From positions 1 to 64,000 of the forward strand of contig JAFVDI010000031.1 of NCBI GenBank assembly GCA_017478485.1: a stretch of 64,000 nt of DNA, in the 5' to 3' direction. The notes under the pieces are model-generated. The model was not told where the DNA came from. It did not search any database and worked only from the letters and a program-made list of their open reading frames with translations. A program made the position numbers and the translations under genes. The first letter of the stretch is position 1, and the number at the start of each line of letters is the position of its first letter. Below, piece by piece: positions 8,980 to 16,058 of the stretch. The DNA comes from Clostridiales bacterium. GTDB lineage: Bacteria; Bacillota; Clostridia; Saccharofermentanales; Saccharofermentanaceae.

Positions 8980-10575
8980 ATGGAATATGCCATTGAACTA
9001 AAAGGTATTTCGAAACGTTTCGGAACTCTTTTCGCAAACAAGAACGTCAATCTGCAGCTCAAAAAAGGTGAGATTCTTGCCCTCTTAGGCGAGAACGGAT
9101 CCGGCAAAACGACTCTTATGAACATGCTGTCGGGCATTTATATGCCCGACAGCGGTTCTATTATTATGGACGGCAAAAAAGTGTCCATCAGTTCGCCCGA
9201 AGATTCGGCGAAGCTCGGAATAGGCATGGTGCATCAGCACTTCAAGCTCATCGAGCGTTTTACCGCGCTCGACAACATAAGGATAGGTTTAAGGAATGAG
9301 AAAGGTCTTTTCCTTAAGAAAGACACCAAAGACTTAGTAATCAAGATGGCCGAGAAATTCGGCTTTGACATAGATCCCGACAAACTGGTCTCGAACATGT
9401 CAGTCTCCGAAAAGCAGACTCTCGAGATCTTAAAGGTATTGTGCTACGGCGCAAAGATAATAATCCTGGACGAGCCGACAGCGGTCCTTACAGTTCAGGA
9501 AATAGACAAGCTCTTCAAGGTCCTCCGCAAGATGAGGGAAGAGGGGCATTCGATAATCATAATCACGCATAAGCTCAACGAGGTCATGGAGATATCCGAC
9601 CGTGTAACCGTATTAAGACACGGCGAATATATTGATACGGTAGAGACTGCAAAGAGCAATGAGAAGAGCCTTACGGAGCTCATGGTAGGACGTAAGATCG
9701 ATCTCGACATCAAGTGCATCCCGATCGAAAAGACCAAGCCTCTGCTCGAGATCCGCGGACTTACCGTAAGGAACGATGAAGGCGCGGTCGCGGTCGATCA
9801 CCTCGATTTCTACATAAGAGGCGGTGAGATCTTAGGCGTTGCCGGCATTGCAGGTTCAGGTCAGAAAGAACTTTGCGAAGCCATAGCGGGACTGAGGCCC
9901 GTAATCGACGGCAAGATCATTCACAAGGGAGAGAACATCGTCGGATTAACGCCAAATAAGATCCTTGAAAAAGGCATCTCGATGAGCTTCATTCCTGAGG
10001 ACAGATTAGGCATGGGTCTTGCACCGTCGCTGTCCATTACGGACAACATGATCCTCAAGAATTATAACGAACCGAAGGGACCTTTCATCGACCGTAAATA
10101 CGCAAGAGAAGAAGCAAAGAAGGTCATTGAAAAACTCAAAGTCGTAACGCCTTCGACCGAGACTCCGGTCAGAAAACTTTCAGGCGGAAACGTTCAGAAA
10201 GTCCTTCTCGGAAGAGAGATAAAATCCGGCCCGAACGTTCTGATCACGGCATACCCGGTAAGAGGGCTCGACATAGGTTCATCGTTCATGATCTACGACA
10301 TATTGAACGAACAGAAAAAGAAAGATGTCGGAATTCTTTTCATAGGCGAGGACATCGACGTAATGATGGCACTGTGCGATAAGATAATGGTCATCTGCCA
10401 TGGCAAGCTTATGGGTGTCGTCAACAGCAATCACACGTCCAAGGAAGAGATAGGTCTCATGATGACGGGCTCGCTCAATCTGGTCGAAAAGGACGGCAAG
10501 ACCGCAGGCATCGCAAGAGATTCGGCAATAAGCGAAACGGAAGAAAACAAGGAAACGGAGGAAGCCGGTACATGA
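8980..10575 (+). CDS. Nucleoside ABC transporter ATPase (two NBDs)
   Basis: The 531-residue protein carries two nucleotide-binding domains in tandem, as in NupA/YufO and sugar importers. NBD1 has Walker A GENGSGKTT (about residues 38-46) and Walker B IIILDEPTA; its signature reads MSVSEKQ, without the usual glycine. NBD2 has the degenerate Walker A GIAGSGQKE normal for the second half, the signature LSGGNVQK and a Walker B region ITAYPVRGLD. A Glu/Lys-rich tail follows residue ~510. It overlaps the next gene by 4 bases (ATGA), which implies translational coupling. Confidence 0.93.
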   Translation: MEYAIELKGISKRFGTLFANKNVNLQLKKGEILALLGENGSGKTTLMNMLSGIYMPDSGSIIMDGKKVSISSPEDSAKLGIGMVHQHFKLIERFTALDNIRIGLRNEKGLFLKKDTKDLVIKMAEKFGFDIDPDKLVSNMSVSEKQTLEILKVLCYGAKIIILDEPTAVLTVQEIDKLFKVLRKMREEGHSIIIITHKLNEVMEISDRVTVLRHGEYIDTVETAKSNEKSLTELMVGRKIDLDIKCIPIEKTKPLLEIRGLTVRNDEGAVAVDHLDFYIRGGEILGVAGIAGSGQKELCEAIAGLRPVIDGKIIHKGENIVGLTPNKILEKGISMSFIPEDRLGMGLAPSLSITDNMILKNYNEPKGPFIDRKYAREEAKKVIEKLKVVTPSTETPVRKLSGGNVQKVLLGREIKSGPNVLITAYPVRGLDIGSSFMIYDILNEQKKKDVGILFIGEDIDVMMALCDKIMVICHGKLMGVVNSNHTSKEEIGLMMTGSLNLVEKDGKTAGIARDSAISETEENKETEEAGT

Positions 10576-11675
10576 AAAAATACCATCTCGTAAGGCGCCC
10601 CGTTCAGTCTATCAGAAGGCTCCTTGTCTATTATCTCATCGGAATTGTGATATCGCTCGGGATCGGTGCGTTGCTCCTTGCATCACTCGGCATCAATCCT
10701 TTCGAATATTACGGAAGAATGCTCACCATCGGAATGGTCGGCAACAAGTATGCTTATAAGAACATCGAGGGTTTCCTCAAGGTGCTTGTACCTTTGCTTA
10801 TCACATCGCTTGCATTGGGACTGTCATTCAAGATGCGTTTCTGGAACATCGGAGGCGAAGGCGAATTCCTGATCGGAGCAATAAGCGCGGCGATCGTGGC
10901 ATTCAATGTAACAGGACTTCCGAGGCCTGTTACTATACTCCTCATGTGCGTCGCGGCAATGCTTTCGAGCGGACTTATGGGAATGGCGGTCGCCTTCTTC
11001 AAGGTTAAGTTTAATACGAACGAAACGCTTGTTACGCTTATGCTCAACTACATTATGCTGTACGTGATCACATACCTCGGAAAGACCAAGGAAGACTGGA
11101 ACTTTTTCCTTGATCCGAAGTCCGCAAGGCCCATCTTCGGCAAGTTCCCCGAGACAGCCATCATGGACGGCATCAAGATCGGGAACTTCAATCTGCTGTG
11201 GTCTGTAGTTATTGCAGCTGCACTTGTTGCACTGATCTATGTCTATCTCAAATACACTAAGCACGGATATGAGATAGCTGTCATAGGCGACAGCGCATCG
11301 ACCGCGAAGTATGCGGGAATGAAGGTCGGAAGGATCATAATGCGCACGATGTTCATTTCGTCCGCCCTGATAGGACTCGCCGCAGGACTGACGGCATCCG
11401 CATCCGGAACGATCTCAGAGACTATCACGAACAATGTCGGATGGACCGGCGTCGTCGTAGCATGGCTCGGAAAACTGAGCACTCCCGCGATCGCCATCAC
11501 ATCGGTCCTTATCGCAATACTTCAGTTCGGATGCAAGACCGCTGCAACGAAGTATCCTTCGATCGACAGCAACTTCGCAGACCTTCTGCAGGGCATAATC
11601 CTGTTCTCGGTACTCACTGCGGACTTTGCCGCCACATTCACGATAAAGAAGAAGGAGGACGCGAAAAATGCTTGA
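10572..11675 (+). CDS. Nucleoside ABC transporter permease 1
   Basis: BPD_transp_2-type permease of 367 residues (NupB/YufP-like) with about eight to ten hydrophobic segments. Typical features are LSFKMRFWNIGGEGEFLIGAI in the first half, TNETLVTLMLNYI, and the cytoplasmic coupling stretch AVIGDSASTAKYAGMKV. The partner permease follows with an 8-base overlap. Together with the ATPase and BMP lipoprotein this makes a complete importer. Confidence 0.92.
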   Translation: MKKYHLVRRPVQSIRRLLVYYLIGIVISLGIGALLLASLGINPFEYYGRMLTIGMVGNKYAYKNIEGFLKVLVPLLITSLALGLSFKMRFWNIGGEGEFLIGAISAAIVAFNVTGLPRPVTILLMCVAAMLSSGLMGMAVAFFKVKFNTNETLVTLMLNYIMLYVITYLGKTKEDWNFFLDPKSARPIFGKFPETAIMDGIKIGNFNLLWSVVIAAALVALIYVYLKYTKHGYEIAVIGDSASTAKYAGMKVGRIIMRTMFISSALIGLAAGLTASASGTISETITNNVGWTGVVVAWLGKLSTPAIAITSVLIAILQFGCKTAATKYPSIDSNFADLLQGIILFSVLTADFAATFTIKKKEDAKNA

Positions 11676-12660
11676 TGTTATTACGCTCTTCCTGTTCAGC
11701 ATAATCGTTTACAACATCCCGCTCCTTTACGGTACTGCGGGCGAGATCATGATCGAGAAATCGGGATCGCTGAACCTCGGCGTTGAAGGAACGATGGCGA
11801 TCGGCGCCGTTGCGGGATATCTCATCGGAATGAGTTCCGGAAGCCTTCTTGTAGCATGCCTCGTAAGCTTTGCCGCATCGGGTCTTGTAGGACTTCTTTT
11901 CGCATTCCTTACAGTTACTCTGCAGGCAAACCAGAACGTCACGGGACTTACCATCACGACATTCGGTGTCGCGTTCTATTACTTCATAGGCAACGCTGTC
12001 TCCAACAGCGAATCCAAGTGGCCCGCTCTCGGCGGAAGCCGTCTTGATGCGCAGTTCCAGCCTATTGAGATACCGCTTCTTTCAAAGATCCCCGTGATCG
12101 GCAAGGTGGTCTTTTCGCATAGCATCCTTATCTATCTCGGCATTATCATCGCCATATTGATGTGGTTCTATTTCGAAAAGACAAATCCCGGATTAAAGCT
12201 GCGCGCCATCGGTGAAAACCCCGGTGCCGCCGACTCTCTCGGCGTAAACATTGCTCTCTACAAGTATATCCACATCATTATCGGCTCAGGCATCATGGGC
12301 ATCGGAGGCCTTTATATGGCACTCAACATGGGCGGTACTTTTGAAGGTTCGAACTGCTGGATCAACGGCTACGGCTGGATCTCGATAGCACTTGTAATCT
12401 TCGCTAACTGGAGTCCTGCAAAGGCGATCCTCGGAACTCTGATCTTCGGGTTCTTCAACACTCTGCGTGTCCAGAACGCGCCTCTTGCCACGGCTTTCCC
12501 GACCACACTCGGATGGCTCACAAAGATACCTGCGCAGTTCTTCTCAGCGTTGCCGTTCGTGATCACGCTGATCGTCCTCATCCTGAGTTCAGTAAGGAAG
12601 AACAACAACAGCAATGAACCTTCCGCAATCGGCAGGAACTATTACAGAGAAGACAGATAG
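11668..12660 (+). CDS. Nucleoside ABC transporter permease 2
   Basis: Second permease, 330 residues (NupC/YufQ-like). It shows the family pattern YGTAGEIMIEKSGSLNLGVEG near the N-terminus, NVTGLTITTFG and LRAIGENPGAADSLGV as coupling segment. It overlaps the upstream permease by 8 bases and is the last transporter gene; ilvB starts 35 bases later. No separate terminator is visible between them. Confidence 0.92.
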   Translation: MLDVITLFLFSIIVYNIPLLYGTAGEIMIEKSGSLNLGVEGTMAIGAVAGYLIGMSSGSLLVACLVSFAASGLVGLLFAFLTVTLQANQNVTGLTITTFGVAFYYFIGNAVSNSESKWPALGGSRLDAQFQPIEIPLLSKIPVIGKVVFSHSILIYLGIIIAILMWFYFEKTNPGLKLRAIGENPGAADSLGVNIALYKYIHIIIGSGIMGIGGLYMALNMGGTFEGSNCWINGYGWISIALVIFANWSPAKAILGTLIFGFFNTLRVQNAPLATAFPTTLGWLTKIPAQFFSALPFVITLIVLILSSVRKNNNSNEPSAIGRNYYREDR

Positions 12661-12695
12661 AGTAAAATAGTCTCCATGAAAAGGAGTGTATTGCA

Positions 12696-14375
12696 ATGAA
12701 AATGACCGGTGCCCAGATCGTTATCGAGACCTTGCTTGAGCAGGGTGTTGATACTGTGTTCGGTTTTCCGGGTGCAACAGTAATTGATATTTATGACAAG
12801 CTCTTTGACTGCGGCGGCAAGATCAGGCATATACTGGCTGCGCACGAGCAGGGAGCCGCGCATGCCGCTGACGGCTATGCCAGAGCTACAGGCAAACCCG
12901 GTGTCGTCATCGCCACGTCAGGCCCCGGCGCGACCAATCTCGTAACGGGTATCGCAACGGCATTTCTTGATTCGGTCCCGATGATCGCCATTACCGGAAA
13001 CGTTTCAAATTCCAAGATCGGACGAGACGCTTTCCAGGAGATCGACATCACCGGTGTTACGCTTCCCATAACGAAGCACAATTTCTTCATAAGAGACATC
13101 AAGGTCCTTGCGGATACCATCCGCGAGGCTTTTAAGATCGCGACTTCCGGAAGACCGGGTCCTGTCCTCATCGATATCCCGAACGATATCCAGAGAGGCA
13201 CATGCGAATACGCTTCCAAGAGAAAGATCATTCCCGCAAAGCCTCCCAAAGCCGAAGATGATGCCATCGCAAAGGCATGCGAGATGATCAGCGAATGCAA
13301 GAGGCCTTACATCTATTTCGGCGGCGGTGCCGTCAGGGCAGGTGCCGGAAAAGAGATCTTAAAGCTTGCCGAAAAGATCGATGCTTACATCGGATGCTCC
13401 ATGATGGGCCTTTCGGAGATCCCGACATCGACTCCGAGATTCCTCGGAATGCAGGGCATGCACGGTCATTTTGCATCTTCAGTCGCACTCGCAAAGAGCG
13501 ATCTTATGATAGCCGTAGGAGTAAGATTTTCGGACCGTGCTACAGGCAAGACTGACAGGTATGCTCTCAATTCGAAAAAGATACACATCGATGCTGACTG
13601 CGCGGAGATCGGCAAGAACGTTTCCGTTGATCTCGGCGTATGCTGCGACATCAAGGACTTTATCGCAAGGCTGACGGACGCTGTTGAAGCCGGGAAGCAT
13701 CCTGAATGGGAAGAGAAGATAAAGTCGCTCAGGGCACGTGAATCTGATGCTTATGACGATGATACTTTCGTGCCGAGAGAAGTCATTCTCGATGTTGCTT
13801 CCAAGGTAGCTGCCGACACCCGGATCGCGACTGACGTAGGCCAGCACCAGATGTGGACGGCACAGTTCTACGACTTCCGCCAGAAGCACACGTGGCTTTC
13901 TTCAGGCGGTCTCGGAACCATGGGATTCGGCCTTGGAGCTGCTATCGGCGCATGCTTTGCGACAGGAAAGAGATCAGTCCTTATCACCGGAGACGGCAGT
14001 TTCGGCATGAGCCTCAATGAGCTCGCGACAGCCGTCACATACAAGGTTCCGGTTACCATAGTTATATTCAACAACCGAACACTCGGCATGGTCAGACAGT
14101 GGCAGACGCTGTTCTACGACAAGAGATATTCAGGCACCACGATCGAACGCCAGACAGATTTCGTGAAGCTCGCGGAAGCATTCGGAGCAAAGGGCTTCAA
14201 GGCGGACGACATCGATGAGTTCAGAAAGGTTTTCGATCAGGCTTACGCATACAACGGACCTGCCGTCATCGACATGAAGATCGACACGGATGCCATGGTC
14301 CTTCCGATGTTAAGACCCGGCGGAACTTTCGAGAATCTCGTAACGTGGAAGGAGGCCGAGAATGAAGAAGGATAA
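12696..14375 (+). CDS. ilvB: Acetolactate synthase large subunit
   Basis: ThDP-dependent enzyme that makes acetolactate or acetohydroxybutyrate, the first common step of valine, leucine and isoleucine synthesis. Visible are the ThDP-activating Glu in AHEQGAAHAADGYARA, the central domain with IGCSMMG, and the ThDP/Mg motif GDGSFGM...NN near residues 430-460. At 559 residues it matches the catalytic-subunit length. The SD AAGGAG lies 7 bases before ATG 12696. The 35-base gap to the permease leaves no room for a T-box or leucine-type leader. It overlaps ilvN by 14 bases. Confidence 0.96.
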   Translation: MKMTGAQIVIETLLEQGVDTVFGFPGATVIDIYDKLFDCGGKIRHILAAHEQGAAHAADGYARATGKPGVVIATSGPGATNLVTGIATAFLDSVPMIAITGNVSNSKIGRDAFQEIDITGVTLPITKHNFFIRDIKVLADTIREAFKIATSGRPGPVLIDIPNDIQRGTCEYASKRKIIPAKPPKAEDDAIAKACEMISECKRPYIYFGGGAVRAGAGKEILKLAEKIDAYIGCSMMGLSEIPTSTPRFLGMQGMHGHFASSVALAKSDLMIAVGVRFSDRATGKTDRYALNSKKIHIDADCAEIGKNVSVDLGVCCDIKDFIARLTDAVEAGKHPEWEEKIKSLRARESDAYDDDTFVPREVILDVASKVAADTRIATDVGQHQMWTAQFYDFRQKHTWLSSGGLGTMGFGLGAAIGACFATGKRSVLITGDGSFGMSLNELATAVTYKVPVTIVIFNNRTLGMVRQWQTLFYDKRYSGTTIERQTDFVKLAEAFGAKGFKADDIDEFRKVFDQAYAYNGPAVIDMKIDTDAMVLPMLRPGGTFENLVTWKEAENEEG

Positions 14376-14877
14376 GATAATCATCGCCATCTACGTTGAC
14401 AACCAGTACGGCGTGCTCTCGCGCGTCACGGCCATGTTCACCAGAAGAGGATTCAACATCGATTCGCTTACCGTTGGTGAGACGGAATCCCCGGCGTACT
14501 CACGTATCACGATCACGCTCTCGGCAGCCAAGACTGACAAGGATCAGGTCGTATCGCAGCTTCGAAAGCTCTATAACGTCAAGAAGGTCGTTGTCCTTTC
14601 AAACGAGGAATGTATCAAGCGCGAACTCATGCTGATCAAAGTAAGGAACAGCGATGAGACAAGAGAACGCATCCTTGAGACCGCAAACATCTTCAGAGGC
14701 AAGATAATCGATCTCGGCGAAGAGGCGATAAGCATTGAGGTAACGGGTGATTCATCGAAGATCGACGGATTCATCCAGAACGTAAAGAGTTTCGGGATCA
14801 TCGAAATGTGCCGCACGGGTATCGTCGCTCTTGACCGCGGCAGCACGACGATCTGGTCCGATCACGAGGAAGACTGA
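14362..14877 (+). CDS. ilvN: Acetolactate synthase small (regulatory) subunit
   Basis: Regulatory subunit that gives valine feedback inhibition and activates the catalytic subunit. An N-terminal ACT domain (VDNQYGVLSRVTAMFTRRGF, then LTVG) occupies residues ~7-80, and the C-terminal ACT-like domain has ELMLIKV and GEEAISIEVTGDSSK. The 171-residue length is standard. It overlaps the ilvB end by 14 bases, so the two are translationally coupled. The symbol ilvH would be equally valid. Confidence 0.94.
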   Translation: MKKDKIIIAIYVDNQYGVLSRVTAMFTRRGFNIDSLTVGETESPAYSRITITLSAAKTDKDQVVSQLRKLYNVKKVVVLSNEECIKRELMLIKVRNSDETRERILETANIFRGKIIDLGEEAISIEVTGDSSKIDGFIQNVKSFGIIEMCRTGIVALDRGSTTIWSDHEED

Positions 14878-14885
14878 TACAGACT

Positions 14886-15359
14886 ATGGCTGATCTGATA
14901 AAAGACATCAATTCACTTGCGATCTTCGGCGGCCTGAGAAAAAGAGAGCCGCTTGCAAGTCTTGTAAAGTTTCTTAAGATCGCCGATGAGGGTACGCAGT
15001 CACAGAACGATCTGATCGAGGCTTATGCGGAATTCGTCAACGCCGTTTACGAGCTCCGTCCCGATGCCGATTTTTCCGGCGCGCTCTGGGATGCTCTGAA
15101 AACGGATGACAATGCATATCTTAACTTCAAGAAGACAAATGCAATGAGGCGCCGCACCGGTGAAGAGGAACTTAAGATCAGCCGCATGATGGAGCTTTCC
15201 GCTGAACGTGAGCTCGACATACTTACGAAGATAGGAAATACATCCTACATCAATCTCCAGTCAATGCTTTACTTTGACGGATATATAGCGCAGTTCAAAT
15301 CCACCGGAATAGACTTGAAGGAAAGATATCTCGCCCTGCTGGCATCTCTTGATTCCTGA
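14886..15359 (+). CDS. Hypothetical protein, possibly a stand-alone N-domain of DUF815-type ATPases
   Basis: A soluble, mostly helical 157-residue protein starting 8 bases after ilvN. Its layout (short N-terminal helix with LAIFGGLRKREPLASLVKFLK, then an acidic middle and ERELDILTKIGNTSYINLQ) recalls from memory the region in front of the P-loop in DUF815 AAA-type proteins. No Walker A or B motif is present here or in the following sequence. The family link is an inference; otherwise the function is unknown. Frame and spacing support a real gene. Confidence 0.6.
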   Translation: MADLIKDINSLAIFGGLRKREPLASLVKFLKIADEGTQSQNDLIEAYAEFVNAVYELRPDADFSGALWDALKTDDNAYLNFKKTNAMRRRTGEEELKISRMMELSAERELDILTKIGNTSYINLQSMLYFDGYIAQFKSTGIDLKERYLALLASLDS

Positions 15360-15431
15360 ACGGGATCCTTGTACTGTAATCTCAATGTCAAAAATCGTTC
15401 ATTTTTTCATAACACATTCTGATTTAGCATG

Positions 15432-15440
15432 TGGTAGTAT
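15432..15440 (+). promoter_or_regulatory. Extended -10 promoter candidate for the 20-residue peptide gene
   Basis: TGGTAGTAT at 15432-15440 has the TGn extension directly before a TAGTAT -10. No good -35 is seen. A start near 15447 would give a transcript of about 230 bases ending at the terminator at 15644-15677. Confidence 0.4.
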
Positions 15441-15484
15441 AAAGCCATCAAGAAAAGAACCAAATACAATAGCAAGGTTCAAGG

Positions 15485-15537
15485 AGGTGAGACCAATGGG
15501 ACAAGATAACACATCAAGCAAGCATTTGGTCTCGCTT
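15485..15537 (+). promoter_or_regulatory. Inverted repeat sequestering ribosome site and start codon
   Basis: GAGACCAA at 15489-15496 is the exact reverse complement of TTGGTCTC at 15526-15533. Including G-U pairs the helix extends to 15485-15496 with 15526-15537, 12 pairs. It covers part of the AAGGAGG site and the first base of the ATG at 15496. The loop of about 29 bases lies inside the peptide gene. This would hide the start site in the folded RNA. Confidence 0.6.
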
Positions 15538-15558
15538 GGTTCAGTTTCCCACCTGTAA
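15496..15558 (+). CDS. Small 20-residue peptide gene
   Basis: ATG 15496 follows a very strong ribosome site (AAGGAGG at 15481-15487, 8 bases before) and opens a 20-codon frame ending in TAA at 15558. The peptide is hydrophilic, begins MGQDNTSSKH and ends LVSLGSVSHL. It has no signal peptide, transmembrane segment or Cys, so neither export nor a lantibiotic is suggested. It lies in an otherwise gene-free stretch (15360-15725), with an extended -10 upstream and a strong terminator 86 bases downstream. It may be a regulatory leader or dual-function small RNA. No family was recognised. Confidence 0.5.
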   Translation: MGQDNTSSKHLVSLGSVSHL

Positions 15559-15643
15559 GGTTTTCTACTTAATCTGAGTTTTACTCAACACGGAACCGAC
15601 AGACCACTGCAACATCTTGAACTACAATTTAACAAGAACTTTT

Positions 15644-15677
15644 CCCCCGCAAGCTGCGATGCGGGGGTTTTGTTTTG
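15644..15677 (+). terminator. Rho-independent terminator after the small peptide gene
   Basis: CCCCCGCA (15644-15651) pairs with TGCGGGGG (15660-15667) around an 8-base loop and is followed by TTTTGTTTT. It separates the short transcript from the next gene. Confidence 0.85.
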
Positions 15678-15688
15678 AAGGGATAAGA

Positions 15689-15708
15689 CATATAATCAAA
15701 CTATCAAT
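15689..15708 (+). repeat. 20-bp upstream motif, copy 1 (contains -10 TATAAT)
   Basis: The sequence CATATAATCAAACTATCAAT occurs here and, with two mismatches, at 15983-16002 in the same orientation, each just upstream of a gene. In this copy TATAAT (15691-15696) can serve as the -10 for the 60-residue protein gene, with TTGTTT at 15670-15675 as a weak -35. Confidence 0.55.
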
Positions 15709-15725
15709 TTACGGAGGTTATCAAT

Positions 15726-15908
15726 ATGGCAGATCTACCTAACATCGACATCAACAAGGTTAAGGAGACAGCAAGCGGAGCTCTTGATGCGGTTTCCAAG
15801 AATGAGCAGGCAAACGGCGTTTTCGAGAAGGCTGCAAACGCAGTTGAGAAGAAGACCGGCGTTGACATTCCGACAGCCGGTGACCTTTCCAAGATGATCG
15901 GTCAGTAA
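15726..15908 (+). CDS. Small hypothetical protein (60 residues)
   Basis: ATG 15726 has a clear GGAGG site at 15713-15717 and the gene is closed by its own terminator, so it is a real single-gene unit. The 60-residue product is acidic to neutral, highly helical and rich in Ala, Lys, Asp and Glu, with a pseudo-repeated pattern (VKETASGALDAV, then FEKAANAVEKKTGVD). This recalls small amphipathic-helix proteins such as the MT0933-like group, but the match is too weak to name. No signal or transmembrane segment is present. Confidence 0.75.
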   Translation: MADLPNIDINKVKETASGALDAVSKNEQANGVFEKAANAVEKKTGVDIPTAGDLSKMIGQ

Positions 15909-15933
15909 ACCGTTTTTCAACGTCAGTGTCATG

Positions 15934-15968
15934 AAAAGGGCTGTCTCAAACGGGGCAGCCCTTTTGCG
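15934..15968 (+). terminator. Terminator after the 60-residue protein gene
   Basis: AAAAGGGCTG (15934-15943) pairs with CAGCCCTTTT (15956-15965) across a 12-base loop; the run of T is part of the second arm. It could also act on the other strand because both arms carry A or T runs. Confidence 0.75.
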
Positions 15969-15982
15969 CGGCAGTATGACAT

Positions 15983-16027
15983 CATATAGTCAAATTATCA
16001 ATAGATAATCATGTTATAATAATTTGA
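15983..16027 (+). promoter_or_regulatory. Upstream motif copy 2, nested inverted repeats and extended -10 before the DHH gene
   Basis: The 20-bp motif of 15689 recurs at 15983-16002 with two mismatches. TCAAATTAT (15990-15998) is inverted at 16019-16027, and ATTATC/GATAAT (15994-15999, 16004-16009) form an inner pair. An extended -10, TGTTATAAT at 16012-16020, lies between and overlaps the second arm, so a protein bound to the repeat would cover the promoter. Confidence 0.5.
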
Positions 16028-16058
16028 GTGTTTTTATTGACCGGGAGGGAATCGTTTA

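Noticed and set aside
12661..12699. Seven-codon frame before ilvB (ATG 12676, stop overlapping the ilvB ATG)
   Set aside because: It has no ribosome site of its own and its codons contain the AAGGAG of ilvB. It has no branched-chain codon cluster expected of an attenuator leader, and no terminator fold fits in the 35-base gap.
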